From contig MU853201.1 in the NCBI GenBank assembly GCA_033085395.1, positions 35,720 through 99,719 of the forward strand: a DNA stretch of 64,000 nucleotides. Direction: 5' to 3'. The stretch comes from Xanthoparmelia taractica (lineage: Eukaryota > Ascomycota > Lecanoromycetes > Lecanorales > Parmeliaceae). Below, piece after piece: positions 22,441-34,458 of the stretch; position 1 is the first letter of the stretch, and each line of letters opens with the position of its first letter. The notes under the pieces are model-generated. The model was not told the DNA's origin and did no database searches. It saw only the letters and a program-made list of their open reading frames with translations. The position numbers were made by a program, and so were the translations under genes.

Positions 22441-25400
22441 CATTTTTGCGTTCGAAGGATGGCAATAGGGGAGTGTTGAAATTTGGCCCCCAATGTTGGT
22501 GCAGGGATCATTCCCAGCCTTCTCGCGGCAGTCGCTTGACCAGCCATCTAATTTTGTATGCTAAATAGTCCTGCTCCAGGGGAGTGTTGAAAAAATAATT
22601 AATCATCCTTCCAATATTTTCGACATAATTCACACAAAAACGAAGATTATTATTAGTTTTTAAGATAAATAGAATTAATAACGAGTAAAGAGTCTTACTA
22701 GAAGTAATAAAACTCTTAAATAAATTATTTATTAAATACTCTTTAACCTTCTAAAGCTTATAGAGAGATATATAATAAACGCGACTTTGAAACGACTTAA
22801 AGTTATTAAGGAATTCGATCTTATAATTATAAGGGCGATGCGAAGAAAGTTAATCGATCTTAAAACGATTAAAAACGTCTAGATACTTATAATACTTAGA
22901 AGGAAGTTACTTCTTAACATCGCTTAGATTCTAAATAGTAGTCTTCACTAAAAAAAAACTAATTTCTTTCGCTTAAAACTTAGCGTTATATATTATTTCC
23001 CGATCGATATCTTTTATCGATATCGCGAATAAGTGAGTTCTAAAGTACTTCGCCTATTTAATTAATATCACAAAGAAAGCGATAGCGATACTATAAATAG
23101 AGAATAACTAATTCTTAGATTTAGATTAAAGATAAGTGAGAATCTTTAATCGAGATTAAGTTAATTTAAGAGTTTTTATTAAGAATATCGATTTAATAGA
23201 GAAATAAGTGAAAAAAATAAAAGAAGTTTATAACGAATAATCTCGAAAGAGAATAAAGTCGTTACTTATATCTAATAGCATATTAAAGCGATTTATTCAT
23301 AATTTGCCTAAGATAACTATATATTATTTCAAATCCGCTATAAGCATTAAGACTATAAGTTTCTTATATCTCGGAAAAATAAGATTTAAGTATATAACGT
23401 AAATAATAAGTTTCTTACTAAGCTATTTATTATAGTCTTAAATTAATCTAGACTTTGCGAGAGAAATAAGTTATATATTCAGCAGCTAATAAATCTCGTG
23501 AATTAGGCGTTTATTAACGAACGCGTATTCGATAGCCTCTATATCGATAAGAATTTAAACGTGATAGATCTTCTCTTAAGAAGTCAGACTTTCTCGAGCT
23601 AGAAACGATTTCGAAGCGAATAACTTACGTCGAATCTTCTCTAAACTATATAAGAATAGAATCTCATCTCAATTCGTAATTATAAATAAAATTACGAGTT
23701 TTTCGAATCGAATTATTTAGACTTCGATTTCACGAAATTCTCTTTAATCTAATCTTCTATCTTATTAACTCAATAAAAAAAGTAATATTTTAAATAAGCG
23801 AAGAATAAGTGTCTCTTCTTATAACAAATATAGTAGATATTCTCTTTTTAATCCTCGATAGTCTTTCGCTATTATTACTTTATAATAGAAAAGAAAGAAT
23901 ATCGAGAAATTAGATTTATTCGAGAAAAGAAGATATTTGTAGAATTAAAGATAAACGTTACACGCTTAGAGATTCGAGTCTTATTTATTATATTCTTAAT
24001 CTCCTTAATTATCTTCTTCTAATATATAATACAATACTTATTATCTATTCAAGTTAAGAATACTTTTAGAGCGAATATTATAATAAACTCGATAGAGAAG
24101 TTAATCTAAGCTATACGAAGACGAGAAGCGAGCTTCTTATTTATATCTCGAAATTAGATTTTATTTAATATACTTAACTCCAGAGCGAGACGTCTAAAGT
24201 CTTAATAGAAGTCGCTAAATAAGAGATCTTTCTACTCTAAGATCTTATATTTATAAACTCTATTTACTTCACGATTCGAGTTCTTAAATAATTTTTATAA
24301 ATCGTCTAAAATCTTATTAATAATTTAATAAAAATCGAAACTTAGATAATAAAATTAAGTATAGATAACTTTAGCTACTTTTTTATTAATACGTGACTTG
24401 ACGTAAGCGATTTTAGCTAGCTTACTATCGAAATAATCTTAATTAATCTTTAACTTATTAGATATTTAACTAATTTAATTATTTTATTAAGATTCTTTAT
24501 CGTCGATTAATATTAAAAGATATAAGAACTTTTCGAAGCGTCTAGCTAAGATTTGAATCTATATCGAATTAATAGATTTCTTACGAGATCTTCGAAGTTA
24601 TTACTAAAGATTCTATATTTATTATTATAGATAATCACGAGCTAATTAAACCCAATCGAATATAATCTTAATCTTCTTCTTCTTCTTTCGTTCTTTTTTA
24701 TACTTCTACTTATAATTCGAATTATCTTTAAATAAGAAATTATACAATTAAGTGACTTTTACCTCGAGATTATATTATTCGCGAAGCTTATTTAAAATAG
24801 TTAGAAACTCTTCGAGATTCGTATTTATTCACTAAACTAGTTATTCTTAAATAACTATATTTCAGACGAAGATAAGATTCTTAAATACGCGAGAAATATT
24901 TCTAGATAATATAGACACTCTTCGATTTAGAGTATTCTTAAGATAACGTTCTAGATTAAGAAATAGCGTAGAATAGATTACGAAATCGATATTCGCCTAA
25001 GAACCCCCCGCGCCTTACTTAGTGCCCCGAGATATTCTATAGAAACTATAAATAGACCGTTAAATGTGTGATATTAAGATATCGTCCGATTTAATAAAAA
25101 AGTAATAGTTTTCTCCGATCTTTTAAACAAAATTACTTTTTTATATAAAACTCACTCGAGTCGAAATCAAAATTAATACGATAAGAACGAATTTAACTAA
25201 GTTTATAATAAGTGCCCTAGGTCGATTAAAACACACGTAATAGTTATTTAAATAAGATGTGCTTACGGGCGAATAAACTTCAAAGAACGCTCTATTAGTG
25301 TAAGATATCGAGAAGTAAATTATATAAATAATTATTGTTAGCGTATATGCATAACTTTAATTATTACACTAACTAATAATAGACGACTAAATTTTGTTAG

Positions 25401-25737
25401 AAACACGTTTAGAGCACATTAATCGATAGACTAATCGCGTAACTTATAGTCGCGAAATTAAGTATTTAGTATTAAATAGATATTGAAATTGTATTAATAT
25501 TCAATTAAGAGAAGGCACTTCGTATAATTTAAAAGCTATCTTGCTATAATTTCTTTAATCTCGCTTGCTTACGAGCCTTCAATAATTTCATATAATTTAG
25601 ATCTTCTAATAATATATTTGTATAATTTAAGAGATATTTGAAATAATGCGTATTAATGTCTTTCGAAGTCGTTAATTATATTATGAACGAATTCTTTTAG
25701 CTCGCATGTTCCACGAGCGTAATAAGAGAGTAAGACT

Positions 25738-25937
25738 TAAAACTACAATTAAATTAATAATAATATATAACGAATAAATTAAGTCTAAGAAGAAACTATC
25801 TAGCTAAGAAGAAATATCTATAAGAGACGTCAGGGCCTATAGGGGCTAGTCCCAATTGGAAAGAAAAGCCGTAGTCCCAATTGAAAAGGTAAGCCGACTT
25901 GGTGTTGCAGGCCTATGTGATCGTCACACTCGTAACA
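25738..25937 (-). repeat. 5' LTR of the gypsy element
   Basis: Partner of the LTR at 17929. It ends CACTCGTAACA on the plus strand, so it starts TGTTACGAGTG in element orientation. No clear target duplication remains. Confidence 0.75.
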
Positions 25938-26143
25938 TTATAAAAGCTCTATAGAGAAGTATTAAAGCACTAATTAAACTAAGAAGTCGATATATTACGT
26001 AATAATTAGTTATATTAGTTGCAATCGATAGTAGTAGATTAATAGATTCTTTCATATCTCTTCGTCTTAGTAGATTAAGTTTAAGAGATCTACGTTTAAG
26101 AAATTAAAATATTAAGTGAGCGTTTGCGAGAGCGATTTAAGAA

Positions 26144-26170
26144 TAACCCTAACCCTAACCCTAACCCTAA
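26144..26170 (+). repeat. Interstitial telomere repeat (TAACCC)4
   Basis: Four tandem copies of the fungal telomere repeat in the orientation of a left chromosome end: the C-rich strand is on plus, and chromosome-like sequence starts to the right. On its left is the AT-rich decayed block, on its right the truncated helicase gene. Confidence 0.95.
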
Positions 26171-27117
26171 GGGTCGTAGGATGTGGGATGTTGCAGATAG
26201 ATGCCAGCATGATCAAGTATTTCACCAACATATCTGCTAGTCTCTTGCATCCCATAGACTGTTATGCATAGTTGGCAAGAATAGGTTGTTTGCGGAACGT
26301 CTTTGCGCTGTTCTGGTTCTAATAGAAATGCGGCAAGGGTTGCCCCATATTGGCGAGTTATTTCGATAAGCGGTTTTGCGAGATTTTGACGCAGTGGGCC
26401 TCCATACGCCATAGAATCATGGTGGCGCACCATCATCGAATTACCGGAGACCTTCAGAGCGACATCGATCCGAGCACCATCAGATTTTCCAAGTACGTCC
26501 AGCCTCATATTTGACACCTCTTCCACAATCTAGCAGAAATCAGAATCGTAATACACCTGCTATGGACATTCAACGCACCATGCCAAGGCAAGCGGAGTAG
26601 TCAGGACTTATAGTGAACTTATCTAACGCTAACGATGGTGTATCTATGAGCCTTAAATCAATCTTGGTTCGATTAGTTACAAGAAGGTCTCATACTCACA
26701 GGCCTCGGAGGTTGGTTGCGTTTGATTGCGCGGGCTCAGGCTTGAACTGGAGTAGTGACTGGATGATTCTGCGTTGCACCCAAGATCCTGTGTACTCCGA
26801 CAACCGAGGGAACGATGCGTCGGGTCTAGCGTAGGCTCATCCTCTGATCCTTTTGATAGCTTTTGGGTTTTCAGGCCCCGAGGCCGACACAATAAATCCT
26901 CTGATTCGTCGTCGTTGATCTCTGGCGCAAGCGCTGGCGATGGTCTCCTTCGAGACTGAGGCCAGTTTCCGTCCTGCAAAGATTCTCCGCTCATTTCTGT
27001 GAGCCATGTAGCTTGTATTAAATCTTCTTCGCCAAGATTGAATGGCGCATCACTTTTGAAGCAGATGTTAGATCTATGAAAACACAGTTCCTTTCTGGAA
27101 AAGATATTGCCTCTCAA
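26167..27117 (-). pseudogene. SNF2-family helicase-like gene fragment cut off at the telomere repeat
   Basis: The 26526-26167 part resembles the N-terminal extension of fungal SNF2/RAD5-like helicases: a VRLDVLGKS-like strand, AYGGPLRQNLAKPL, then LCITVYGMQETSRYVGEIL and IYLQHPTSYD. In intact family members this YLQHP segment continues into D-x-Y-NPH and later the ATPase domain. Here the frame enters the telomere repeat right after TSYD and stops at TAG within CCTTAGGGTT. The upstream piece (27117-26677), acidic and Ser-rich, may be the N-terminal exon. No helicase motif is present. Family assignment is from memory of the motif, moderately sure. Confidence 0.6.
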
Positions 27118-29882
27118 CCCTTCAAGACACCCATTCAGGCAGGCGACAATGAAATCACTCAGTAGGCTTAGAGACCAGCATGTAGATTATCACAAGAGGC
27201 TGTGGAAATTTTGCTTCGCATTTGGCCTGGTGTCAGGCTATACAACATCGAAAAGCCTGACAAAACGTTGGCTGTTAGCGATGAGCCTGACGATGGCTGT
27301 GGTGCACCCCACGCCAATCACCGTGTGATCTGATAAGGCAATATGCAGCTAATCACTCTGCAGCATACAGCCTACAACTTGCTCTTGATATGATTGGCGC
27401 TGGGTAAGCGAATCAAGGCGCAGTCAGGCAAACATTGGCATTCAGCCTTGACGCCCTTACCCAGGCCCGAACCTGACGTTGTTGGACGATCCTCTGTAAC
27501 CGGATTGCCATGCGTCATCCATCTTCAAACCTACCTCAGAGCGATGCATGTGTGGTGGTCTTATTATGTCTTCAACTTTTCCTTCGCAAACATGAATATA
27601 CGTGGGATAGATGTATAGAGAGGCCTCAATTTGCTTCGAGGTCGAGCGCGCTATGGAGGTAGATTGTCTGCCTTAGCCAATAGACATATCAATGACAATG
27701 AAAAGGTCGCAATGTCTTTTCGATAGACCCAAAGCTCTGTATTTCATTGTTTTTGGGAAGATCGCCGGCTCGCGCGAGTTCAGCATCGGTTTCCTCGAGC
27801 CCTATATCATCTGGTTCGAGGAGAGACTTTGGGAATGATACGCGCTGTGGAAGCGCGGCTCCAAGGCTTCTATACCGTTCTTTGCTCAAGTGGTGAACTA
27901 CGTCTCGGAGCACATGAGTCCCAACGCTTCCAACTACGACCAGGAAACAGGACGGTTTCTGGAGGATCGCAGAGCCCAAAATTGAAGAGATCTTTGAATC
28001 TGGAGGTAGGGGACAGGACACAATAAGGTCTCGACTTGAACCTGAACTTCAGCCTTCAATTCACAGCCAAGTATAAGTCACAGTGCAATGTATGGGACTC
28101 TAGGCTATGATAGTGAGTATCAATACAGAGTTCGATGATGAGATGACGCTCAACGTATATTGCGAAATATATGGAGGTTCTGTCGAACATATCAGAATGA
28201 GCCATTCCCAGATCACTAGGCTCCTGGAGATTGTCAGTTGTTCGCCAAAGATCGAGGAATGGGCCGACAAAATGGATTCTAAAGAAGCGATACCAGCGAA
28301 GAAGATCAACGCCAAGAATGGCAGTAGTTGAAAAATAGTTGGCTTTCAGGGCCAAACTGCGCCAAATACTAGATCTAAATAATTAGTTGGTTTCCGATCT
28401 AAACTACATCAACTGTCAACTGCCAGAACCCAAACTGCAACGTCAACTGCTAGAAACTAACAGTTGAACTGTTAGTGGAGCAGTTAGTTGGTGCACCGTT
28501 GCCAACCCTGATCAACGCAAAGCTACTCAAAAGGATAGGTAACATGGACTTTGAATGGACATTTGATGCCGCAAAGCATCTACACTCTAACGATGGAAGG
28601 ACATTAAGTATATTTCGCATGCCATGTAGGCTTCTAAAAGCTTAGGGCGTGGCAGAGAACTCGCCGCAGCGCGCGCTGGCGTAAGTCTAGATGATGGCGA
28701 AGAAGACTCCTTCACTGAAACCTGATTCCAAACACAGGGACGGGGGTTCGCACCAGGGAACTCGGCAGAATTACTTGAACCTTACGAGTTGCAGTTTGGA
28801 TCGTCCTGCGCCAAATTGCTTAATGACCTGACTAGCGACACCCAGCCTCTTGACCCACAATGGCTTGGCCCCCTGTAACGGGGCTCCGTCCGCCTCCGGT
28901 TCTACAGTCTGGCAGACAGATCGCTTTGAGCATTTATGGCCTCAGATCAGGTACCTTTAAGAACACCTAAGCCGGATGTAGTGTGATTGTTATGGAACAA
29001 TTGCCTTTTGCAAGCCGCATTCAAAATGTCCACTCCTTTCAAAGAATGGCCCAAGAGAACTTTCTGGAAGCTTCTTGCCCAGACAGCGGAGAATATCTGC
29101 AAGGTGGGACTTGTCGACTATGGAAAGTTGAGATGCCATATCTACTCCCGCCACAATCAAGCTCTCCTTGAGTGCTCGCAACGTTGGCCAACACGGTGGC
29201 ATAAGTGGACAGGGGTATGAAGACAGCCAATCTGGAGACGAAGCTCTAAGATAATAAATTGCGAACGGACTGCGCGTTCCCTCGCAGATACTATGGTCCC
29301 TTGATAATACCAATTGGAAACATCCCGAACAGGGTCCTCACTGATTTTAACGTGGCTAGCAACAGTTGAACCATCCGAGTCGACTAGCTGAACGCAAGGA
29401 TACCCAGGATGACGGCAACATCCACTCCGTCCAAGCCTAGTATATCGGACAGAAGCATCACTAAGATACTCGGATAGGAAGGAAGCATCATGCCCGCAAG
29501 AAAGGGTCAAGGTCCCGTCCTGCATACAAAGTTGACCCCCACGAAACGCTTAGATCAAGATGGGCTTCATCAATACCAAGCATACTGTTCCAGAAGCTGC
29601 ACGTCCCTCCTTCACCCAGCATCGATCATACCTTATTGTTATACCCTGCGGCACCTGTTTCTGAGCCTAGGACACACACAAACCGTAGTGCTATCGGGCG
29701 AAGTGGTTGGTACGTGTGACGGTCTCTGAGGCCGCTGGCTCTATCCTCGACTCGACTGGCCGTATCTCTGCAGTTTTCTTTTGCCCAAATCCAGTCTTTT
29801 AGCTTCAAGGGTTGCCTTGTCCTGTCGATGCTGCTCCTCAAGGTATGTCTTTCTAACCTTCTCCCCTACACCGCCTCAGTTG
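27118..29882. other. Gene-poor stretch with short open frames only
   Basis: No conserved domain was recognised on either strand. Composition is ordinary, unlike the AT-rich block. A minus-strand frame at 29525-29157 (LSCGHDASFLSEYLSDASV) looks protein-like but I cannot place it. Confidence 0.5.
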
Positions 29883-30310
29883 TCAGTAGACTTCGACTTG
29901 GGATTTAGTGGAAGCAGATGCATGTGGAGGGGACTGACAGGTGTTCTCCCTCTTGTGTGCTAGCATTGGCTGGACGGCTTTCATGTTGAAAGGAAGGATC
30001 TTCTTGACTCGTATAGTTTCCTCGCCAATGAGAACATCCAGATGATCCAACGCAACAACATAGAAGGTGCCATCGTGCATTTTTTTGCCATTCATCATTT
30101 TCCAACTAAGTTGAATGGAGCCCATGGGATCGATTCTGCGACCGTGAAAGTCCATGATAGGCTCCAAGCCTGAGACTCCAAGCTGTGTAATTTCCGCGGT
30201 TTTGTTCAGCTTTCCAACAAGCCTTATTGAAATCCAATCTCCAGCCTGACATTGAGTGTCGAATAGCGCCACGGCTTCCGTCTTCAAGGAATTCTCGCCG
30301 TAGATATAGA
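29883..30310 (-). pseudogene. Retropepsin-like domain fragment of a fungal uncharacterised family
   Basis: An open frame without ATG reads AVALFDTQCQAGDWIS, then IMDFHGRRIDPMGSIQLSWK, HDGTFYVV and HLDVLIGEE. The order (DT-x strand, middle strands, DVLIG) matches an aspartyl-protease-like fold seen in many fungal hypothetical proteins, but the catalytic DTG reads DTQ. It may be an exon of a gene whose other exons I could not find, or a relic. Confidence 0.4.
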
Positions 30311-31282
30311 TATCATGATTGTACTATACCCGGTTTGTAAGTGCTTTCGAAGATGCACGGTATTGGCGTACCACAAATATTTCCGGCTCTGTGGTAGACT
30401 TAGTGGGCTGGGCGTCAGGGGTCTATAACGCTGTCAACTCGGACCGTCGAAGCTTTCCCAAGTGCGAACTTACCTGGGGAATCGCCAGAGGTTTTACTTC
30501 GGCACGGGAGTGGCTTTGACCTGCAGCTACCTCACCCTCATGATAACCCACACCAGAGGGAGACCAAGTGGAGGCACGAGGGAGCTTCGACATTTATGAT
30601 TTGCGCCAGTAGAAGTTTGTCAAGATAGGAGTTCAGATTGTGAGTGGGAATGTTTAAGATGGATGAAAGACAAAAGCACAAGAAGCTCATCCAAGAGAGG
30701 CTGTAACGAACCAAACCTCTTCTGCTCACTGCTACCCAAGCTTTGGTTTATGCACGTGGACGGGTAAGCCGGAAGAGGGCACGAAGTAATACTTAAGGTA
30801 CCTTACCCTGCCCCCCCCCTGGAAGCTAGCCTGCCAAGGAGCAATTTTTACGACTGCCGTGTCACCGTGTCTGCCTACCCTCACGCAAAGTCGAGGAGGT
30901 TCTGCGTACAAATTGGAGTGGTACGATAATGAGATGTTCGTGGTCGCGGAGGCATCTCGAACGGATCCACGCTGGTCCCTAGACAATTCTTTTTTTTTCG
31001 GTGGTGGAATGGCTGGTGTACGATGGCGACATCAGATTGGTCACCTTTCACTTTCTGCAGCCGCCTTGTGCTACTTTGGGAACTCACGTGCCGATAGTGA
31101 CCCACTCCAAATGGCAACCTTATTGGAGGCAGATTTTCTCAGCCACCAGTCTAGTAATGCAGGCACTCTGTTGGGCGTATCTATGGCCTTTTCTTTGGTA
31201 GTCCCCGGCATAGATTTTTTCTTTGTCGCCTGACAAAAATAATTCCCTGAGCAATATAGCGTGCGGAGTATATCATCTCACA
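30311..31282. other. No gene recognised
   Basis: Only short frames occur on both strands. The right end should hold the promoter of the DUF6594 gene. Confidence 0.5.
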
Positions 31283-32198
31283 ATGGAAGGTTACGCAAAG
31301 CTGGCATCTTTAATGGGATCAAATCCTGAAGTTGCCATTCTACGTCGCTTCGGCGCCTTGAACGCTCAAAACCTGTTATATTTACAGGCTGAATTGGTAG
31401 ACTTGGAAGAAGATCTAAGAGCGATTGCTGCTGAAGATAATACATCCGAAGACCCAGATCGCGTAATATATTCGCGAGATTGGTATACTTTGAGTAGATC
31501 GAAGAATCACACGGCGGACAATAAGGATGCAGGAAGACAATGGCAGATTATCCTCAGTATTCGTGAAAAGTTGAGAGAGTACAGTAGTTTGGCACATTGC
31601 CACACGCAATCGTTCAGATTGCTAATCATTTCAAAGACGAAGCCCTTTACCACCAGACAGCCCTCACCTCTCTGCCACCTATCAACCACCACGATCTCGC
31701 CTTCCTACAAGAGTGGATGAAACGTCCTTCGATGGGAAGCGTCTACCTTCTCGGCCGAGATAGCAAAGTATGGTCCGAACCCGACTTATCGGACCTAATC
31801 GCTTTGCATGCGAGGCACGCTGAGGATCCGTTCACCAGGTGGTTTTCGGATACTATCGTGGGTGCATATCATCGAGTCGTCGGGAGGTTTTTCAAAGTAC
31901 CAGGATCCGTTTCCTTGTAAATGGTATCCGACTAAAAAATGCACAGCAACCTGACTCTGCACAATGGTCAGCGAACACCGTCTCCTATTCACAAGCTGGT
32001 ATAGCCCGCGTGACAGCGATTGTGGGAATCACGCTTGCTTCTTTACTGCCCGTCGCTTCCATCATCGTCTTGTATTCAATTACCTCTAATTTAGTACGCT
32101 TAATTGTTATTGGAATCTTTACGGCTGGCTTCTCGATCAGCCTGGGATTGATAACAAGCGCAAGGCTAGTGGATATATTCGCTGCGACCGTAGCGTAA
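31283..32198 (+). CDS. DUF6594 membrane protein
   Basis: Exons 31283-31583, 31637-31896 and 31947-32198 (introns 53 and 50 nt with clear CTAAY branch sites) give 270 residues. Family landmarks are EGYAKLASLMGSNPEVAILRRFGALN and NLLYLQAELVDLE at the N-terminus, REYNEALYHQ across the first splice, LAFLQEWMKRPSMGSVYLLG, then at least two C-terminal membrane helices (ASLLPVASIIVLYSI and IVIGIFTAGFSISLGLI). This fungal family is common and of unknown function. An in-frame ATG 60 nt upstream exists; 31283 has a better context (ACAATGG) and begins at the conserved block. Confidence 0.88.
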
Positions 32199-32896
32199 GT
32201 AAAGGCCGTCAGAAGATAAGAGTAAGGCGACTAATACCTTTAGGAAGATTTACCGCTGTCCAAGTTGTTTTTGTGGGTACAAATGGAAACGGGAGTGGCT
32301 GCCAACGATAGCGGAGTACATGAGGCGCATTTGACCAAAAATTGTGTGTCATGATTGCTGGATGGATGGATGATCCAGGTTAATTGAGGCTTAGAGGGGG
32401 CGGGGCATTGCTTTTCATAAAACTGTAGAGATCATATGCCTCAGAGGGTGAGAGTGCGGCTGGTGCGTCTATTTGTATCCGTACCTATTGGAAAGGAGGG
32501 CAGCAATAAGAAAAAACTGTGTGTGGAGCACAACAAGTGGAGAGTCCTGCAGACTGGCACATTATGGTTGTAGAAAGCTGCGATATATGATGATAGCAGT
32601 CGCACACTATGAGGACTGGATACTGCTGCACGTAGAGGAATCTAGACAAGAGGAATACTGAGATAAATCATTCCTGGTTGGATCCTCGCAGATAATAGAG
32701 ATATGCGTAGCTATTAATCCATGTTCCCCAGGACCCTTTGAGGCACTGCCCAACCCTGAAGTATAACTCCTGATACCTGGTCTACCTATCGACAGAAATT
32801 CCAATTCAGCAAGAACATCAGAGTATAATACATGCGAAAACGTAGAAGCTCCAAGGTACCTCGACCCGCAATATATTGACCCCCAAATGAAGCGAA
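32199..32896. other. Convergent intergenic region
   Basis: It lies between the 3' ends of the DUF6594 and GT34 genes. No gene was recognised. Confidence 0.5.
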
Positions 32897-33959
32897 TTAT
32901 ATGGTGCCCTTATTGAGGTAGCTTTTCCACTGCTGGTAATACATGTCGAACTCCTTTTCGCAGTACCGGCCCGAGTCCAATTCACAGCTGACGAGTCGAA
33001 CGACAAATTCTCCCTCTTTGTACATGACTTCTTTGCCACCGCGGCTTGGGATGTCGACGCCGTAGGAGTTGAGGAGGTTTTGGGGGACGAGGGCAAGCTT
33101 GGTTAGGATAGTCGGGTGCCATTGGACTATATGTTCCTGTGCGGAGAGCGTCAGTGGGACAGACTGGGGAGCAGTGAGATGGGATGGCGGAGGCCTACTA
33201 ATGCGTGTGCTTCGGCCTTTTGAAAGTTATAGCTGCGGTAGAGTGGGTCAAACCATGTGTCCAGGAAGAACTTCGCCCATTCGCCTCGGCGAAACACGAA
33301 GCTACCTTGGCATAGACCCTCGGCATCTTGTGTCAGAACCAGATCGACCTTGTCGCCTTTGAGGTGTGTAAAGGTTCTAATGACACTGTCCGGTGGTACC
33401 ACGGGCTTATCCCTGAGCATTATTGCCTCAAGCCGCTTCTTATCCATAATTTGAGAGGTGAGGGAAGTCTTCGGGTTCATTATGAGGCTGTGTGGCGACA
33501 GATTGAAGAAGTAGGTTGAATGTGGGTACTTGGTCATGGCATGCCGCAAAGCAGGTACCATAGCCCAGCTCCTGGGGGAATTGCCATAATCATAGTCTGA
33601 AACATCTGGGAAGAAGGCAGCATATCCTATAGACGCTGAGGGTCAGTGCCGGCCAGCCTCAAACGTAAGACTGTATAGACCATACCATGCTTGTCTGCAT
33701 AATATCTCCTGTTCTCCATGATCCGCGCTCTGTATTCATCACTCATGGTGGCCTCGTCAAGCAGGGTAACCACTACCACTTCAGGTGTACCTGGAGGAGC
33801 CTTTTCCATTGTTGAGCCAAATAGACGTCCGCCGAGATAGAAGAGCAAGAGTAGAGTGCATGCTATGAGAGCAACGAATTGCAGCTGTTTCCGCCGTATT
33901 GGCGACGACCGAGAAGCTCTTGCGTATGGAGGAGGATGAGAGGTCTTTCGAGGAGGCAT
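32897..33959 (-). CDS. GT34 glycosyltransferase (Mnn10/Mnn11-like mannosyltransferase subunit)
   Basis: Exons 33959-33686, 33626-33199 and 33136-32897 give 313 residues. It is a type II membrane protein: basic N-terminus, helix at about 26-44 (LQFVALIACTLLLLFYLGG), then the lumenal GT34 domain (YYADKHGYAAFFPDV, PRSWAMVPALRHAM, LIMNP, HALEHIVQWHP). Mnn10 and Mnn11 are subunits of the Golgi complex that extends the alpha-1,6-mannan backbone of N-glycans. The family DXD-type metal motif just before IMNP is not present: the sequence reads NLSPHSLIMNP, which fits a non-catalytic or altered subunit. An alternative start 12 nt upstream exists. Confidence 0.9.
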
Positions 33960-34458
33960 TGCGAAATGCATGATTGAGGTTACAGGTGTTCCGCTGGAGA
34001 TGTTCGCAGCTCAGAGCCCGAGGCCAGCAGGCCTTGAAAGCCGAGTGAGCGAACTCCCACCGCGTGGGTCAATGGCAATATAGATCTTTGCAAGTTCACA
34101 ACGTGGGCGGAAGAAGCTGACTGCCGTTATGGATGTGGTATGAATGGTAAAGTGGTGAGAGGCTGGATGCATTATCGTCGCAGTAAAAACGTGAGATTGC
34201 TCGATGTGTGCTATGTCGAAGATTCACTGGACAAAAGCAGTTAGACCTTCCGTCTCTAGTTTCCGCGGACAAAAGGCTAAGCTAGTCTGAATACCTTAAT
34301 TTGATTGGACCCTTGTTTGTCTTGGCATCTGTTGTCAAGTCAGACTGACTGACCTTCGAAGTTTTTTGTCGCTCTGTCAAGAGCATCAAAGCTTCTTCCA
34401 CCGACAACTCTTTTTCCTCATAACTCGTCCTTGTCGCACATTAGTCCACTCCTCAAAG
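33960..34458. other. Divergent promoter region of the GT34 and aspartate aminotransferase genes
   Basis: 499 bp between two diverging start codons. No other feature was recognised. Confidence 0.5.

Larger units (their letters stand above)
21039..22625 (+). mobile_element. Small copia-like, gag-only LTR element nested in the gypsy RT gene
   Basis: The LTRs are 21039-21190 and 22474-22625, both 152 bp, TGTTG...CGACA, and the element is flanked by the target duplication TAATT (21034-21038, 22626-22630). Just inside the 5' LTR, GGTTATGAGC matches the complement of the initiator-tRNA anticodon arm, the half-tRNA primer used by copia-type elements. A purine tract (AATAGGGGAG) precedes the 3' LTR. 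The internal 1.28 kb holds a broken gag and a minisatellite, with no pol, so it needed a helper element. The LTRs differ at only a few sites, all transitions. Confidence 0.93.
17929..25937 (-). mobile_element. RIP-degraded Ty3/gypsy LTR retrotransposon, minus strand, with nested insertion
   Basis: Two related LTR copies (17929-18133 and 25738-25937) flank about 7.6 kb of AT-rich sequence. Read on the minus strand the LTR starts TGTTAYRAGTGTGACG, and the inner side of the 3' LTR carries a purine tract (AAGGAGGGGAGG). The reverse transcriptase is recognisable: minus-strand translation near 20,721-20,800 gives YIN-DILF and then YLNNILIYS (the YLDDILIYS active site with Asp to Asn changes from G-to-A mutation), and FCV-NYRKLN spans the nested insertion at 21,034/22,630. 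Frequent stop codons make it non-functional. I could not place gag, RNase H or integrase. Confidence 0.85.

Noticed and set aside
17541..26142. Possibility that the AT-rich block is a centromere or mitochondrial insertion
   Set aside because: It contains recognisable LTRs and reverse transcriptase motifs with RIP-type changes, and no mitochondrial genes.
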